Below are positions 18,991 to 28,411 of a DNA stretch of 64,000 nucleotides, piece by piece. Under the pieces are notes generated by a model. That model did not search any database, was not told where the DNA came from, and worked only from the letters and a program-made list of their open reading frames with translations. How positions within the stretch are numbered: position 1 is the first letter of the stretch; the number at the start of each line of letters is the position of its first letter. The translations under genes and the position numbers were made by a program. This DNA comes from Xenorhabdus griffiniae (lineage in GTDB: Bacteria; Pseudomonadota; Gammaproteobacteria; Enterobacterales; Enterobacteriaceae): the NCBI RefSeq assembly GCF_037265215.1, contig NZ_CP147737.1, positions 2,822,001 through 2,886,000 of the forward strand. The letters run 5' to 3'.

Positions 18991-20043
18991 TCATTCTTTT
19001 TCTTCCGGCCAGACATGGATAACTGCTTTGATTAATGTAGCAAGTGGAATAGCAAAGAAAACTCCCCAAAACCCCCATAACCCACCAAAAATAATGACAG
19101 AAAGGATGATAACGAGTGGATGAAGATTGACAGCTTCCGAAAATAAGATTGGCACAAGCAGGTTACCATCTAACCCCTGCACCACCAGATACGCGACAAA
19201 CAACCCCCAGAAATCAGCCCCAATCCCCCATTGAAACAGCGCCACAACAATAACTGGAAGGGTAACAAGTACGGTACCGATATAAGGAGCGAGTACAGAT
19301 AAACCGACCAAAACCGCAAGCAACAGCGAATAATGTAATCCAAAGAAGGCAAATACAGCATATGTGCAGATAGTCAGTATAACCATTTCGGTCACTTTAC
19401 CACGGATATAATTGGTAATCTGCTGGTTCATTTCACGCCATACTTTCCCCGCCAAACTACGATTACGTGGCAATACACGCCGCAATGCAGCCACTATTTT
19501 GTCTTTATCTTTCAATAGAAAGAACACCATCAAAGGAACAAGGATCAGATAAATTGCCAGAGTCAATAATCCAATCAACGAAGCAACCGAAAACTTAAAA
19601 ACGGACTCACCCGCCAAAGAGAGTTTGCTACGCAGATTAGCAGCAACCATATCGATAATGCCGGCATCAACCAGTGCTGGATAGCGGGAAGGAAAAGTAA
19701 GCGCGTACTCATTAAATCGATTAATCATATTGGGAAGATCAGAAAATAAGTTTAAACCTTGCTGCCAGACGGTTGGGGCTACAATCAAGATCATCAACGC
19801 ACTGATTCCCATAAATAGGGTTAATACAATAGCAACAGAAAATGTCCGGCTACATCCCAATTTACCTAATTGTGTCGTAGGCCACTCCAACAAATAAGCC
19901 AATACAATAGCTGCCAGGGCAGGCGCCAGAATGCCATTAAAAAAGTAGATGATCCCAAAACCAACCAATAAAATAATTGATAATGCAACAACTTGCGGAT
20001 CTGCGAAACGACGACGATACCATTGCATGATCATATCCAACAT
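18991..20043 (-). CDS. perM: AI-2E family transporter / permease PerM
   Basis: An inner-membrane protein of the AI-2E exporter family with about eight membrane segments. Recognisable parts are the N-terminal pair (residues 20-55), the long loop with FSDLPNMINRFNEYALTFP, and the C-terminal block IIFGGLWGFWGVFFAIPLATL. The frame extends 12 codons further upstream, but AAGGAG lies 8 nt before the ATG at 20043, which gives 350 residues, near E. coli PerM (353). The physiological substrate is unknown. It is divergent from bepA, the same neighbour as in E. coli. Confidence 0.92.
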   Translation of the reverse strand: MLDMIMQWYRRRFADPQVVALSIILLVGFGIIYFFNGILAPALAAIVLAYLLEWPTTQLGKLGCSRTFSVAIVLTLFMGISALMILIVAPTVWQQGLNLFSDLPNMINRFNEYALTFPSRYPALVDAGIIDMVAANLRSKLSLAGESVFKFSVASLIGLLTLAIYLILVPLMVFFLLKDKDKIVAALRRVLPRNRSLAGKVWREMNQQITNYIRGKVTEMVILTICTYAVFAFFGLHYSLLLAVLVGLSVLAPYIGTVLVTLPVIVVALFQWGIGADFWGLFVAYLVVQGLDGNLLVPILFSEAVNLHPLVIILSVIIFGGLWGFWGVFFAIPLATLIKAVIHVWPEEKE

Positions 20044-20189
20044 AATTACAACTCCTTTGCGATAATACTTAATGAGCATTTTTCACTAAAATTTATTATG
20101 ATTAATCGTTTTAAGGTACTCTTTTATCATAAAAGTATTCATGAAATTGATAGCTAAAATGGAGCACACTATTTTATGAGAATCGCTTT

Positions 20190-21653
20190 ATGAGAAAAAC
20201 ACCCAGAAAATCTTTGATAACTATCTTTATCAGCCTATTGTTATTAGGAGGTCCTCCTGTATTCTCTGCACCCGCTGAAGATTCACTCCCTGATATCGGC
20301 ACTACAGCGGGAGCGACTCTTAGCATCAATCAGGAAATGGCTATGGGTGATTTATATATGCGCTCGATAAGAGCCCAGGCTCCTCTGATTTATGATCCAC
20401 TACTAACTCAATACATTAATCAGTTAGGCCAAAAATTAGTCACCCATGCCGATTCAGTCAAAACGCCTTTTCATTTCTATCTGGTAGACAACCCCAATAT
20501 TAATGCCCTTGCATTTTTCGGTGGTAATGTCGTTCTTCATTCGGGCCTGTTTCGCTATAGCAATAATGAAAGTGAACTAGCCTCTGTCATGGCTCATGAG
20601 ATTTCCCATGTTACCCAACGACATTTAGCACGATGGATAGAAGAACAAAAACGTACCAGCCCACTGGCATGGACCAGTACACTCGGCTCTATTTTGCTTA
20701 TGATAGCCAATCCACAAGCTGGCATGGCCGCCCTCAGCGGCACACTGGCAGGCGTCCAACAAGGCATGATCAGTTTTACCCAATCCAATGAGCAAGAAGC
20801 TGATCGAATTGGAATGCAAACGCTCAGTCGTGCGGGATTTGATCCACACGGTATGCCTGATTTTATGCAAGTGCTGGTAGATCAATCGCGCTATAGCTCC
20901 AAGCTACCGGAAATGCTATATACTCACCCATTACCTGCCAGCCGTCTGGCTGACGCCCGTAATCGGGCCAATCAATATTCCACTAAAGCCGTTCCAGAAT
21001 CCCAGGATTTTCTGTTCGCCCGTGTCCGTATTCTCACCATGTATTCAACTGATCAACGTCCCTACATTGATCAATGGCTAAAAAAATATAGCCAGGGTAC
21101 CGCCAAAGAGCAGCTGGCTGCTGCCTATGGACGCGCTCTTTTGCTTTCTGGTGATAAGAAGTATACCGAAGCCAAAGCAATACTCTCTCCATTGCTAGAT
21201 AAGCAACCGGATAACATTTGGTTTATTGATACAATGACGGATATTGATATCGGGCAAAAACAGTCTGCCAACGCCATCGCTCGCTTGCAGGATGCACTCA
21301 AGAGACTGAAAAATAATCCAATATTACAGATTAACCTCGCAAATGCCTATTTTATGGATAAAAAGTATTCTCAGGCATCACAACTTTTGTTTCGTTATAC
21401 TTTCAATCATCCTGACGATCTTAATGGCTGGATACTATTAAGAAAAACTGCCGGAGCGCAAGGGAAACACAATGATGAACTAGCCGCCTATGCGGAAATC
21501 ATGGCATTGCAAGGTGATTTCTCCTCCGCTATAGAACAACTTAGCAAAGCCAGTGGGTTGGCTAAATTGGGTAGTTATGAACAAGAGCGATATGATGCCC
21601 GTATTGATCAATTACGCCAACTGCAACAAAGTTATGACCAATATAAAAAATGA
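20190..21653 (+). CDS. bepA: Periplasmic metalloprotease / chaperone BepA (M48)
   Basis: BepA helps assemble LptD and degrades misassembled outer-membrane proteins. The 487-residue product has a signal peptide (1-27, cleaved near FSA), an M48 zinc protease domain with HEISH at 136-140 and a third ligand in [10 protein letters not shown] around 201, then TPR repeats from about 310 to the end. All positions agree with the E. coli enzyme. Its last codon overlaps the first in-frame ATG of yfgD, and the two are probably cotranscribed. Confidence 0.96.
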   Translation: MRKTPRKSLITIFISLLLLGGPPVFSAPAEDSLPDIGTTAGATLSINQEMAMGDLYMRSIRAQAPLIYDPLLTQYINQLGQKLVTHADSVKTPFHFYLVDNPNINALAFFGGNVVLHSGLFRYSNNESELASVMAHEISHVTQRHLARWIEEQKRTSPLAWTSTLGSILLMIANPQAGMAALSGTLAGVQQGMISFTQSNEQEADRIGMQTLSRAGFDPHGMPDFMQVLVDQSRYSSKLPEMLYTHPLPASRLADARNRANQYSTKAVPESQDFLFARVRILTMYSTDQRPYIDQWLKKYSQGTAKEQLAAAYGRALLLSGDKKYTEAKAILSPLLDKQPDNIWFIDTMTDIDIGQKQSANAIARLQDALKRLKNNPILQINLANAYFMDKKYSQASQLLFRYTFNHPDDLNGWILLRKTAGAQGKHNDELAAYAEIMALQGDFSSAIEQLSKASGLAKLGSYEQERYDARIDQLRQLQQSYDQYKK

Positions 21654-21664
21654 GGGATTTTTAC

Positions 21665-22036
21665 ATGCAAAATCTTGACTCACGAAAAGTGACTTTTTAC
21701 CACAATCCCCGCTGCTCAAAGAGCCGTGAAACCCTTATGCTAATTGAAGAACTCGGTATTACACCGGAAATCATTCACTATCTTGATACTCCACCCACAG
21801 CAAAACAGTTGGCTGTACTATTACAACAGCTCGGTTTCAAAGATGCCCGTCAATTAATGCGTACTAAAGAAGATCTCTACAAGGCATTGAACCTGGACGA
21901 TGCCACATTATCCCAAGATGCATTGCTCCAGGCGATGGCTGAAAATCCCAAATTGATAGAACGTCCAATTGTTGTTGTCGGTGATAAGGCCCGTTTGGGA
22001 CGTCCTCCTGAGCAGGTTAAAGAAATTCTGCTGTAA
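21665..22036 (+). CDS. yfgD: ArsC-family protein YfgD
   Basis: A thioredoxin-fold protein of the glutaredoxin-dependent arsenate reductase family. It carries the catalytic Cys in VTFYHNPRCSKSRETL, then LMRTKEDLYKALNL and PKLIERPIVVVGDKARLGRP, all ArsC/YfgD signatures. An ATG at 21650 overlaps the bepA stop (ATGA), but a GAGGG site lies about 8 nt before the ATG at 21665, which gives 123 residues (E. coli YfgD 119). Arsenate reduction is possible but unproven for this subgroup. It is followed by a strong terminator shared with convergent hda. Confidence 0.92.
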   Translation: MQNLDSRKVTFYHNPRCSKSRETLMLIEELGITPEIIHYLDTPPTAKQLAVLLQQLGFKDARQLMRTKEDLYKALNLDDATLSQDALLQAMAENPKLIERPIVVVGDKARLGRPPEQVKEILL

Positions 22037-22064
22037 CAATGTCTTAATAAAAACGTTTTTTAAT

Positions 22065-22128
22065 AAAAAAGTGATAGGAATATACGCATCTTGACGTTAG
22101 ATAGGTATATATTCTCTATCACTTTTTT
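22065..22128. terminator. Bidirectional terminator between yfgD and hda, with a repeat fragment as its loop
   Basis: Arms AAAAAAGTGATAG and CTATCACTTTTTT pair perfectly over 13 bp, giving T runs on both strands. The 38-nt loop contains TATACGCATCTTGACGTTAG and on to GGTATA, the right end of the palindromic repeat family. Confidence 0.8.
22081..22109. repeat. Repeat-family right-end fragment inside a terminator loop
   Basis: The 29-bp segment begins TATACGCATCTTGACGTTAG and ends GGTATA. It corresponds to the terminal CGCATCTTGAAGTT...GGTATA part of full copies such as the one at 13875. Confidence 0.55.
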
Positions 22129-22161
22129 ATTCTAATCTCATTTTCTTACTGTTTTATTCAC

Positions 22162-22863
22162 TCAAAGCTCAAGGATATCCTTAACAAACGGGATCGTTAG
22201 TTTGCGTTGTGCCACAATGGAAGCCCGATCAAGCTCATCCAATGTCCTGAACAATGTTTGCATTTCCCTGTCAAGCCGCTTTAACACAAAACGCCCCACA
22301 TCCTCAGGTAATTCAAAACCCCGTAATTTTGCCCGCAGTTGCAATGCCTGAATTTTCTCATCATCCGACAGAGGCTGTAATTTGTAAATTTGCCCCCAAT
22401 CCAAACGAGATGCCAAATCCGGCAGTGTCAGGTTAATTTGCCGTGGAGGACGATCACCTGTGATTAAAAGACAGGTTCGGCCAATTTCTACAATGCGGTT
22501 GTAAAGATTGAAAATCGCCATCTCCCATTCCTGATCACCAGCAATACATTCAATATTATCGATGCATACTAATGATAAATGTTCCATACCATCAAGCACT
22601 TCAGGGACAAAATAGGCGCGCTTATCCAGTGGTACATACCCTACAGCTTCTCCCTGTTGGGACAATTCGGCACAGGCTGCGTGAAGCAAATGGCTCTTAC
22701 CCCCGCCATCGCGGGACCAGAAATAGATATAACTGCCGTGTGACTGACTTATAGCCAATTTTATTGCAGCTAATAAGGAGGTATTCTCACCTGCAAAGAA
22801 ACTGGCAAAAGTTTCATCATCGGGCAAATATAATGGTAGTGAAAGCTGCGACGGTGTATTCAG
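22162..22863 (-). CDS. hda: DnaA regulatory inactivator Hda, probably starting at CTG
   Basis: Hda works with the DNA-loaded beta clamp to make DnaA hydrolyse ATP, limiting initiation. The clamp-binding motif QLSLPL is at residues 6-11. The AAA+ part has [20 protein letters not shown] (Walker A), [13 protein letters not shown] (Walker B), ITGDRPPRQ (sensor 1) and the arginine-finger region [14 protein letters not shown] at 22869 is in frame, but the GAGG ribosome site overlaps it, while the CTG at 22863 lies 5 nt after GAGG. It gives 233 residues beginning LNTPSQ, equal to E. coli Hda, which is known to use CTG. Confidence 0.92.
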   Translation of the reverse strand: MNTPSQLSLPLYLPDDETFASFFAGENTSLLAAIKLAISQSHGSYIYFWSRDGGGKSHLLHAACAELSQQGEAVGYVPLDKRAYFVPEVLDGMEHLSLVCIDNIECIAGDQEWEMAIFNLYNRIVEIGRTCLLITGDRPPRQINLTLPDLASRLDWGQIYKLQPLSDDEKIQALQLRAKLRGFELPEDVGRFVLKRLDREMQTLFRTLDELDRASIVAQRKLTIPFVKDILEL

Positions 22864-23201
22864 AAGCACCTCAAACAGAATGGATAACGAACAGTGCTAA
22901 GTCTACCACAAAAAGCCGCTATAAATGAAACGAATGCTTTGTTTAAAACAAGAGATTATCATCAAAGCATATTTCCCCATAAAATGGACAGTTTACGACC
23001 AGTAACAAAACCATTTCTTTCGCAAGCCAGAAATAACCGAGAGTAAAAATTCTTATATTTGACAATTCCATACTATTAATAGCCCAATATTGCCAATAAT
23101 AAAAATTGCTGTATTGCTAAAGATGTTAACTTATCCCTCGCAACTTATTTTCAATAAAGTTTAATGACAGAGATTATTTGTAAAGGAAAAAATTATCATT
23201 A

Positions 23202-23306
23202 TATACCGTTCCAACTTCAAGTTACGGCTTGTAAATCAATGTGATTGTTTATATCTCCCCGCTTCGCGGGGAGATATAAGAAGCATCTTGAAAGGCAATT
23301 GGTATA
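23202..23306. repeat. Palindromic MITE-like repeat, copy 7
   Basis: It runs from TATACCGTTCCAACTTCAAG through TATATCTCCCCGCTTCGCGG and its complement to CAATTGGTATA. It ends in TATA, shared with the start of the next copy. Confidence 0.75.
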
Positions 23307-23413
23307 TACGCATTTAAACTTTAAGTTGCAATTTACAACACGATATGAAACCTGATTTTTCCTCACTTCGTGAGGAGAAATCACACGCATCTTATTAAGG
23401 TTGGATGGGTATA
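23305..23413. repeat. Palindromic MITE-like repeat, copy 8, abutting copy 7
   Basis: It starts TATACGCATTTAAACTTTAA and ends GGTTGGATGGGTATA, with the central TTTTCCTCACTTCGTGAGGA stem. The compensated C/T and G/A changes in the hairpin compared with other copies keep it pairing. The pair forms a tandem arrangement sharing TATA. Confidence 0.75.
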
Positions 23414-23489
23414 AATGATAGGGAAAATAATTTTTAACATAGAAAGGGCTTTAGAAAAAACCCTTTCCAATAAATTTCATTAATGTCTT

Positions 23490-24800
23490 TTATTCTGCCA
23501 CTTCACTCTTTTTATCATTTCTGATTGATTCCACAGAAGCGTTAATATACGGTTCTTCTGGCCGGATAAAGCTGATAAGTTTAAAAAACAGGCTTAAGCC
23601 AATCCCCACAACAGTTGCAAGCGCCATTCCTTTCAATTCTGCAGCACCAATCTGAATTTTTGCTCCGCTGACACCAATAATCAAAATAATGGAAGTCAGG
23701 ATCAAGTTCTGTGCCTTACTGTAATCCACTTTCGAATCAATCAAAACTCGAATACCTGATGCACCAATCACACCATACAGTAACAGGGAAACACCGCCCA
23801 TCACTGGAATTGGGATCATTTGGATTGCTGCCGCCAATTTACCAACGCAGGAAAGCAAGATTGCCATTACCGCAGCGCCACCAATCACCCATGTGCTGTA
23901 CACACGCGTAAGCGCCATAACACCAATATTTTCGCCATAAGTCGTGTTAGGTGTTGCACCAAAGAAACCCGAAATCATCGTTGAAAAACCATTGGCAAAC
24001 ATTGAACGATGCAGCCCTGGATTTTTTAATAAATCTTTCTGCACGATATTTGCTGTTACCACTAAGTGCCCAACATGCTCTGCAATCACCACCAGCGCCG
24101 CAGGTAAAATTGTTATAATGGCAAACCATTCAAAACGCGGAGTATAGAACGTCGGCAATGCAAACCACGGCGCTTCGCGTACTGGGGTTAAATCTACAAT
24201 ACCCATAAAAAATGACAGCGCATATCCAGCCAAGACACCAATCAGAATCGGAATAATCGCCATAAAGCCACGGAATATCACCGATCCCAAGATAGTCACA
24301 CCCAGCGTAACCATGGATATGGTCAGGTTAGTCATATTAATTTCAGTACCTGCCGCTGGACGCAACCCCGCCATATCAGCAGCAACACCTGCCAGCTCCA
24401 GGCCGATCACGGCAACAATCGCGCCCATCGCTGCCGGAGGAAACATCACATTAATCCATCCCCTTCCTGCAACTTTGACAAGCAAGGCCACCAAACAAAA
24501 CAACAAACCACAGACAATAAATCCGCCTAATGCCAATTCATATCCCAAAGGCAGTAACAACAATACAGGCGAAATAAAAGCAAAGCTGGAGCCTAAATAA
24601 GCGGGGATCTTTCCTTTACAAATGAATAAATACAGTAATGTACCAATGCCATTGAACAACAAAATTGTCGCCGGATTAACTTTAAATAAAATGGGAACCA
24701 AAACGGTTGCACCAAACATGGCAAATAGATGTTGCAAACTTAAAGGAATAGTTTGTGCCAAAGGAGGTCTTTCTTCTACTCCAATAGTTCGACGAGTCAT
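23490..24800 (-). CDS. uraA: Uracil permease
   Basis: An inner-membrane uracil:proton symporter of the nucleobase-ascorbate transporter family. The 436 residues carry about 14 membrane segments, with the family sequences LQHLFAMFGATVLVPILF at the start, ALVVIAEHVGHLVVTANIVQ (Glu and His of the substrate site), GFFGATPNTTYGENIGVMAL, and VMGGVSLLLYGVIGASGIR. It follows upp by 68 nt on the same strand. A hairpin between them probably lowers its expression compared with upp. Confidence 0.96.
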   Translation of the reverse strand: MTRRTIGVEERPPLAQTIPLSLQHLFAMFGATVLVPILFKVNPATILLFNGIGTLLYLFICKGKIPAYLGSSFAFISPVLLLLPLGYELALGGFIVCGLLFCLVALLVKVAGRGWINVMFPPAAMGAIVAVIGLELAGVAADMAGLRPAAGTEINMTNLTISMVTLGVTILGSVIFRGFMAIIPILIGVLAGYALSFFMGIVDLTPVREAPWFALPTFYTPRFEWFAIITILPAALVVIAEHVGHLVVTANIVQKDLLKNPGLHRSMFANGFSTMISGFFGATPNTTYGENIGVMALTRVYSTWVIGGAAVMAILLSCVGKLAAAIQMIPIPVMGGVSLLLYGVIGASGIRVLIDSKVDYSKAQNLILTSIILIIGVSGAKIQIGAAELKGMALATVVGIGLSLFFKLISFIRPEEPYINASVESIRNDKKSEVAE

Positions 24801-24835
24801 TATTGATATCCTCTTATATCATCTTGCTAGAAACC

Positions 24836-24860
24836 AAAAAAAACCGGCTTTTCAGCCGGC
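24836..24860 (-). terminator. Attenuator/terminator between upp and uraA
   Basis: The stem GCCGGCT-GAAA-AGCCGGT is followed by eight T on the minus strand, 8 nt after the upp stop codon and 36 nt before the uraA start. It is a convincing rho-independent signal inside the operon. Confidence 0.8.
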
Positions 24861-24868
24861 TATCAATG

Positions 24869-25495
24869 TTATTTAGTGCCAAATATTTTATCACCGGCAT
24901 CCCCTAAACCAGGGACGATATACCCATGCTCATTGAGATAGTTATCAATCGAAGCGGTGTACAGTTCAACATCAGGGTGAGCTTTCTCCAGTGCAGCAAT
25001 CCCTTCTGGCGCAGCAACCAAAACTAATACCTTAATGACAGGGCATCCCGCTTTTTTCAATAAGTCAATGGTCGCGATCATAGAGCCGCCGGTTGCCAAC
25101 ATTGGATCGACAACCAATGCCATGCGTTCATTAATATCGGAGACTAATTTCTGAAAATAAGGCACTGGCTCAAGTGTTTCTTCATCACGATAGACGCCAA
25201 CAACACTGATTCGTGCACTAGGAATATTTTCCAATACACCATCCATCATGCCTAAGCCCGCACGCAGGATCGGTACTACTGTAATCTTTTTCCCTTTAAT
25301 CTGATCTATCTCTACCGGACCACACCATCCGTCAATGGTGACTTTCTCGACTTCCAAATCAGCAGTTGCTTCATATGTCAGAAGACTCCCCACCTCTGAA
25401 GCCAGTTCGCGGAAGCGTTTGGTGCTTATATCATGATCTCGCATCAGGCCAAGTTTATGTTTAACTAGCGGGTGTTTAACCTCAACGATTTTCAT
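24869..25495 (-). CDS. upp: Uracil phosphoribosyltransferase
   Basis: Upp converts uracil and PRPP to UMP in pyrimidine salvage. At 208 residues it has the E. coli length. The PRPP-binding motif [10 protein letters not shown] is at 130-139, the uracil-binding C-terminus shows [19 protein letters not shown], and the catalytic-loop segment [13 protein letters not shown] is at 74-86. A GGAGAAA ribosome site precedes the ATG. It is divergent from purM, an arrangement shared with E. coli, so uptake and salvage (upp-uraA) face purine synthesis (purMN). Confidence 0.98.
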   Translation of the reverse strand: MKIVEVKHPLVKHKLGLMRDHDISTKRFRELASEVGSLLTYEATADLEVEKVTIDGWCGPVEIDQIKGKKITVVPILRAGLGMMDGVLENIPSARISVVGVYRDEETLEPVPYFQKLVSDINERMALVVDPMLATGGSMIATIDLLKKAGCPVIKVLVLVAAPEGIAALEKAHPDVELYTASIDNYLNEHGYIVPGLGDAGDKIFGTK

Positions 25496-25638
25496 GGGTT
25501 TCTCCTAATAGCCTGCGATAAAAAAATCGCGGGATTATAACTCCTTTTCCGTATCAAACCACTACCAATCTATTAATTTTTATCACGAACGCATGATTTT
25601 CTTCGATCCCGATCTCACAGGAAACCGATATAAAGCTA

Positions 25639-25654
25639 TCGCAAACGTTTGCTT
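25639..25654. promoter_or_regulatory. PurR operator upstream of purM
   Basis: TCGCAAACGTTTGCTT matches the PurR box ACGCAAACGTTTGCGT at 14 of 16 positions. It lies 65 bp before the purM start in the divergent upp-purM region. Hypoxanthine or guanine would thus repress purMN. Confidence 0.8.
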
Positions 25655-25718
25655 AGGCTGTTAGAATTGTCGCCGTTCTGTTTTATTTATAAAAATGCAA
25701 CCGCCTGGGAGCTACGCA

Positions 25719-26762
25719 GTGACCAACAAAACCTCTCTTAGCTATAAAGATGCTGGTGTCGATATTGATGCCGGTAATGCCTTAGTCAATCGTATCAAAG
25801 GTGTCGTAAAACAGACCCGTCGCCCCGAAGTGATGGGAGGATTAGGTGGTTTCGGTGCTTTATGTGCCCTGCCACAGAAATATCGTGAACCGGTACTGGT
25901 TTCCGGTACAGATGGCGTTGGAACCAAACTGCGTCTGGCCATGGACTTAAAGCGCCATGACACTATCGGCATTGATTTGGTTGCTATGTGTGTCAATGAT
26001 CTGGTTGTACAAGGCGCCGAACCTCTTTTCTTCCTTGATTACTATGCTACCGGCAAACTGGATGTCGACACCGCCGCCAGTGTTATCACCGGTATAGCAG
26101 AAGGCTGCAAACAAGCAGGCTGTGCATTGGTTGGTGGTGAAACGGCAGAAATGCCCGGCATGTATCACGGTGAAGATTATGATGTCGCGGGTTTTTGCGT
26201 CGGTGTTGTTGAAAAATCGGAAATTATTGACGGCAGTCAGGTTCAGACCGGTGATGCCCTGATTGCACTTGCATCCAGCGGACCACATTCCAATGGTTAT
26301 TCTTTGATCCGTAAAATTCTTGAGGTCAGTCAGGCAGATCCTGAGACTACCGAACTTGAGGGAAAACCACTCGCCGATCACTTACTTGCCCCAACCCAAA
26401 TTTACGTCAAATCCATTCTGGAGCTGATTGAGAAAGTTGATGTTCATGCGATTGCACATCTGACTGGCGGCGGCTTCTGGGAAAATATTCCGCGTGTTCT
26501 GCCAGAAAACATGCAGGCCAGAATCAATGCTAACAGTTGGCAATGGCCGGCGATTTTTACCTGGTTACAGCAAGCCGGCAATGTCAGCGAGCATGAAATG
26601 TACCGCACATTTAACTGTGGAGTCGGTATGATAATTGCCCTTCCTCAGTCTCAGGCAGAACAAGCCATTGCGTATCTGACCGCCTCAGGCGAAAATGCAT
26701 GGCAAATCGGTACAATTACTGAACTAAATGCCGATGAGCAACCTGTCGTTATTACAAAATAA
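25719..26762 (+). CDS. purM: Phosphoribosylformylglycinamidine cyclo-ligase (AIR synthase), GTG start
   Basis: PurM closes the imidazole ring to form AIR in purine synthesis. The protein is almost identical in pattern to E. coli Pur[56 protein letters not shown] and [17 protein letters not shown]. The frame is open from an ATG at 25695, but the GTG at 25719 lies 8 nt after GGGAG and gives VTNKTSLSY, equivalent to the E. coli start (347 residues). It forms an operon with purN under a PurR box. Confidence 0.96.
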   Translation: MTNKTSLSYKDAGVDIDAGNALVNRIKGVVKQTRRPEVMGGLGGFGALCALPQKYREPVLVSGTDGVGTKLRLAMDLKRHDTIGIDLVAMCVNDLVVQGAEPLFFLDYYATGKLDVDTAASVITGIAEGCKQAGCALVGGETAEMPGMYHGEDYDVAGFCVGVVEKSEIIDGSQVQTGDALIALASSGPHSNGYSLIRKILEVSQADPETTELEGKPLADHLLAPTQIYVKSILELIEKVDVHAIAHLTGGGFWENIPRVLPENMQARINANSWQWPAIFTWLQQAGNVSEHEMYRTFNCGVGMIIALPQSQAEQAIAYLTASGENAWQIGTITELNADEQPVVITK

Positions 26763-26779
26763 ACATTTTGTCTGATTGC

Positions 26780-26814
26780 TTTCAAGCTACAGCCCATAAA
26801 GCTGTAGCTTGAAA
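26780..26814. repeat. Perfect 14-bp palindrome between purM and purN
   Basis: Arms TTTCAAGCTACAGC and GCTGTAGCTTGAAA with a 7-nt loop. No T run follows on either strand, so it is more likely an mRNA-processing or stabilising element than a terminator. Confidence 0.6.
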
Positions 26815-26860
26815 AATGAAGCACAGATTAATCAATGAATTTCTTCAGTGAAAACCCTTT

Positions 26861-27499
26861 ATGAAAAAAATTGTCGTTTTAATCTCCGGCAATGGCAGCA
26901 ACCTTCAATCCATCATAGATGCCTGCCAGCAACACCGAATTAATGGATATATTGCTGCGGTTTTCAGTAATAATGCCGATGCCTATGGCCTGCAACGTGC
27001 TGAACAAGCAGATATTCCGGCCCATTTTATCAATCCAAAAGCTTATGCAGATCGTACAAGTTATGATATCGCCCTACTCAAAGCCATTGACCAATATGAA
27101 CCCGATTTAGTGGTCTTAGCGGGTTACATGAGGATCTTATCGCCCGAATTTGTCCAACATTATTATGGGCGACTGCTCAATATTCATCCTTCCCTCTTGC
27201 CTAAATACCCAGGCCTGCATACCCATCGGAAAGCCATTGAAAATGGTGATAACGAACATGGCACTTCCGTCCATTTTGTTACTGAAGAATTAGATGGTGG
27301 CCCGATTATTTTACAGGCCAAGGTGCCAATTTTTGCGGGAGATAAAGAAGAAGACGTTATCGGGCGTGTACAAACTCAGGAACACCATATTTATCCTTTG
27401 GTTATCAGCTGGTTTTTGGATCAACGTCTGATTATGGAAGGTAATAACGCAATGATGGATGGCAAGATTCTGCCGCCACAAGGTTACGCATCAGAATAA
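26861..27499 (+). CDS. purN: Phosphoribosylglycinamide formyltransferase (GAR transformylase)
   Basis: PurN transfers the formyl group of 10-formyl-THF to GAR. Residues Asn107 and His109 lie in LLNIHPSLLPKYPGLH and Asp145 in TEELDGGPI, the known catalytic triad; GSGSN-type phosphate binding appears as SGNGSNLQ at 9-16. The 212 residues match E. coli PurN. It is 98 nt after purM and should be in the same PurR-regulated transcript. Confidence 0.98.
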   Translation: MKKIVVLISGNGSNLQSIIDACQQHRINGYIAAVFSNNADAYGLQRAEQADIPAHFINPKAYADRTSYDIALLKAIDQYEPDLVVLAGYMRILSPEFVQHYYGRLLNIHPSLLPKYPGLHTHRKAIENGDNEHGTSVHFVTEELDGGPIILQAKVPIFAGDKEEDVIGRVQTQEHHIYPLVISWFLDQRLIMEGNNAMMDGKILPPQGYASE

Positions 27500-27515
27500 G
27501 TTCACCCGCTGACTT

Positions 27516-27595
27516 CAACTTACAGCTCTGTGTTAACAGATTTTGTTATAATCTTTTTTAACTGCTATATTCCAATAACACTTTGCTGTAAGTTG
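27516..27595. repeat. Inverted repeat after purN resembling the purM-purN palindrome
   Basis: CAACTTACAGC (27516-27526) and GCTGTAAGTTG (27585-27595) are perfectly complementary with a 58-nt spacer. The arms differ from those of the 26780-26814 palindrome at only two central positions (CAAGCTACAGC), suggesting one small repeat family. Confidence 0.45.
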
Positions 27596-27660
27596 CTATT
27601 TTAGATTGATTTATCTTGCAATTATTATTTATTCGAACATTATTCAATATCAAATATATT

Positions 27661-27766
27661 TATACGCATTAAACTTCAAGTTGCAATTTACAACACGCTA
27701 TGAAACATGATTTCTCCCCCGCTTCGCGGGGATAAATCACACGCATCTTGAAGTTAAACCCTATCG
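27661..27766. repeat. Palindromic MITE-like repeat, copy 9
   Basis: It starts TATACGCATTAAACTTCAAG, has the CTCCCCCGCTTCGCGGGGAT hairpin and ends CTTGAAGTTAAACCCTATCG, with a decayed right tip. It lies directly upstream of speG. Confidence 0.75.
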
Positions 27767-27794
27767 ATTTCACTACAAAACACTGAGGTATCCA

Positions 27795-28358
27795 ATGTCC
27801 AGTGGTTCGGAAAATCCATCGGTAAATTTACGTCCTCTTGAACGGGAAGATCTTCCTTTTGTTCATCAAATCGATAATAACGCCAGTGTCATGCGCTACT
27901 GGTTTGAAGAGCCTTATGAGGCCTTTGTCGAATTATGCGACCTCTACGACAAGCATATTCATGACCAAAGCGAGCGCCGTTTTATTATCGAAAGCCTGAA
28001 CTCCAAAGTCGGTTTGGTGGAACTGGTCGAGATTGATTATGTCCACCGGCGCGCAGAATTCCAGATTATCATCGCTCCCGCTTATCAAGGACAAGGTTAC
28101 GCGGCAGTAGCCGTCAAACTTGTGATGGAATACGCTTTTGCTGTCTTAAATCTTTACAAGCTGTATCTGATTGTTGATAAAGAGAATGTGAAAGCAATTC
28201 ATATATACAATAAATTGGGATTCTATACTGAAGGGGAATTAATCGATGAATTTTTCGTCAACGGCTCTTATCATACCGCTATCAGGATGTGTACTTTCCA
28301 GCACCACTATTTCGCCAGGAAAACCCATGAAGCCCAAATCAGCACATCGACTCGTTAA
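27795..28358 (+). CDS. speG: Spermidine N1-acetyltransferase
   Basis: SpeG acetylates spermidine and spermine, limiting polyamine toxicity. The 187-residue GNAT protein follows E. coli SpeG nearly residue for residue: [34 protein letters not shown] (allosteric polyamine site region), [14 protein letters not shown], the acetyl-CoA loop YQGQGYA, and [20 protein letters not shown]. The last 15 residues diverge, as expected. It is a single gene between repeat copy 9 and ppk. Confidence 0.96.
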   Translation: MSSGSENPSVNLRPLEREDLPFVHQIDNNASVMRYWFEEPYEAFVELCDLYDKHIHDQSERRFIIESLNSKVGLVELVEIDYVHRRAEFQIIIAPAYQGQGYAAVAVKLVMEYAFAVLNLYKLYLIVDKENVKAIHIYNKLGFYTEGELIDEFFVNGSYHTAIRMCTFQHHYFARKTHEAQISTSTR

Positions 28359-28411
28359 ACGCCAACCATTAAACTAAATGGGAAAACCCAATGGAGTAGA
28401 AAGGAGTAGTA

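Larger units (their letters stand above)
22864..23489. other. Gap between hda and uraA
   Basis: About 625 bp of AT-rich sequence. The right part is two palindromic repeats placed end to end (23202-23306 and 23305-23413). Nothing else is recognisable; the hda promoter should lie near 22870-22950. Confidence 0.55.
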
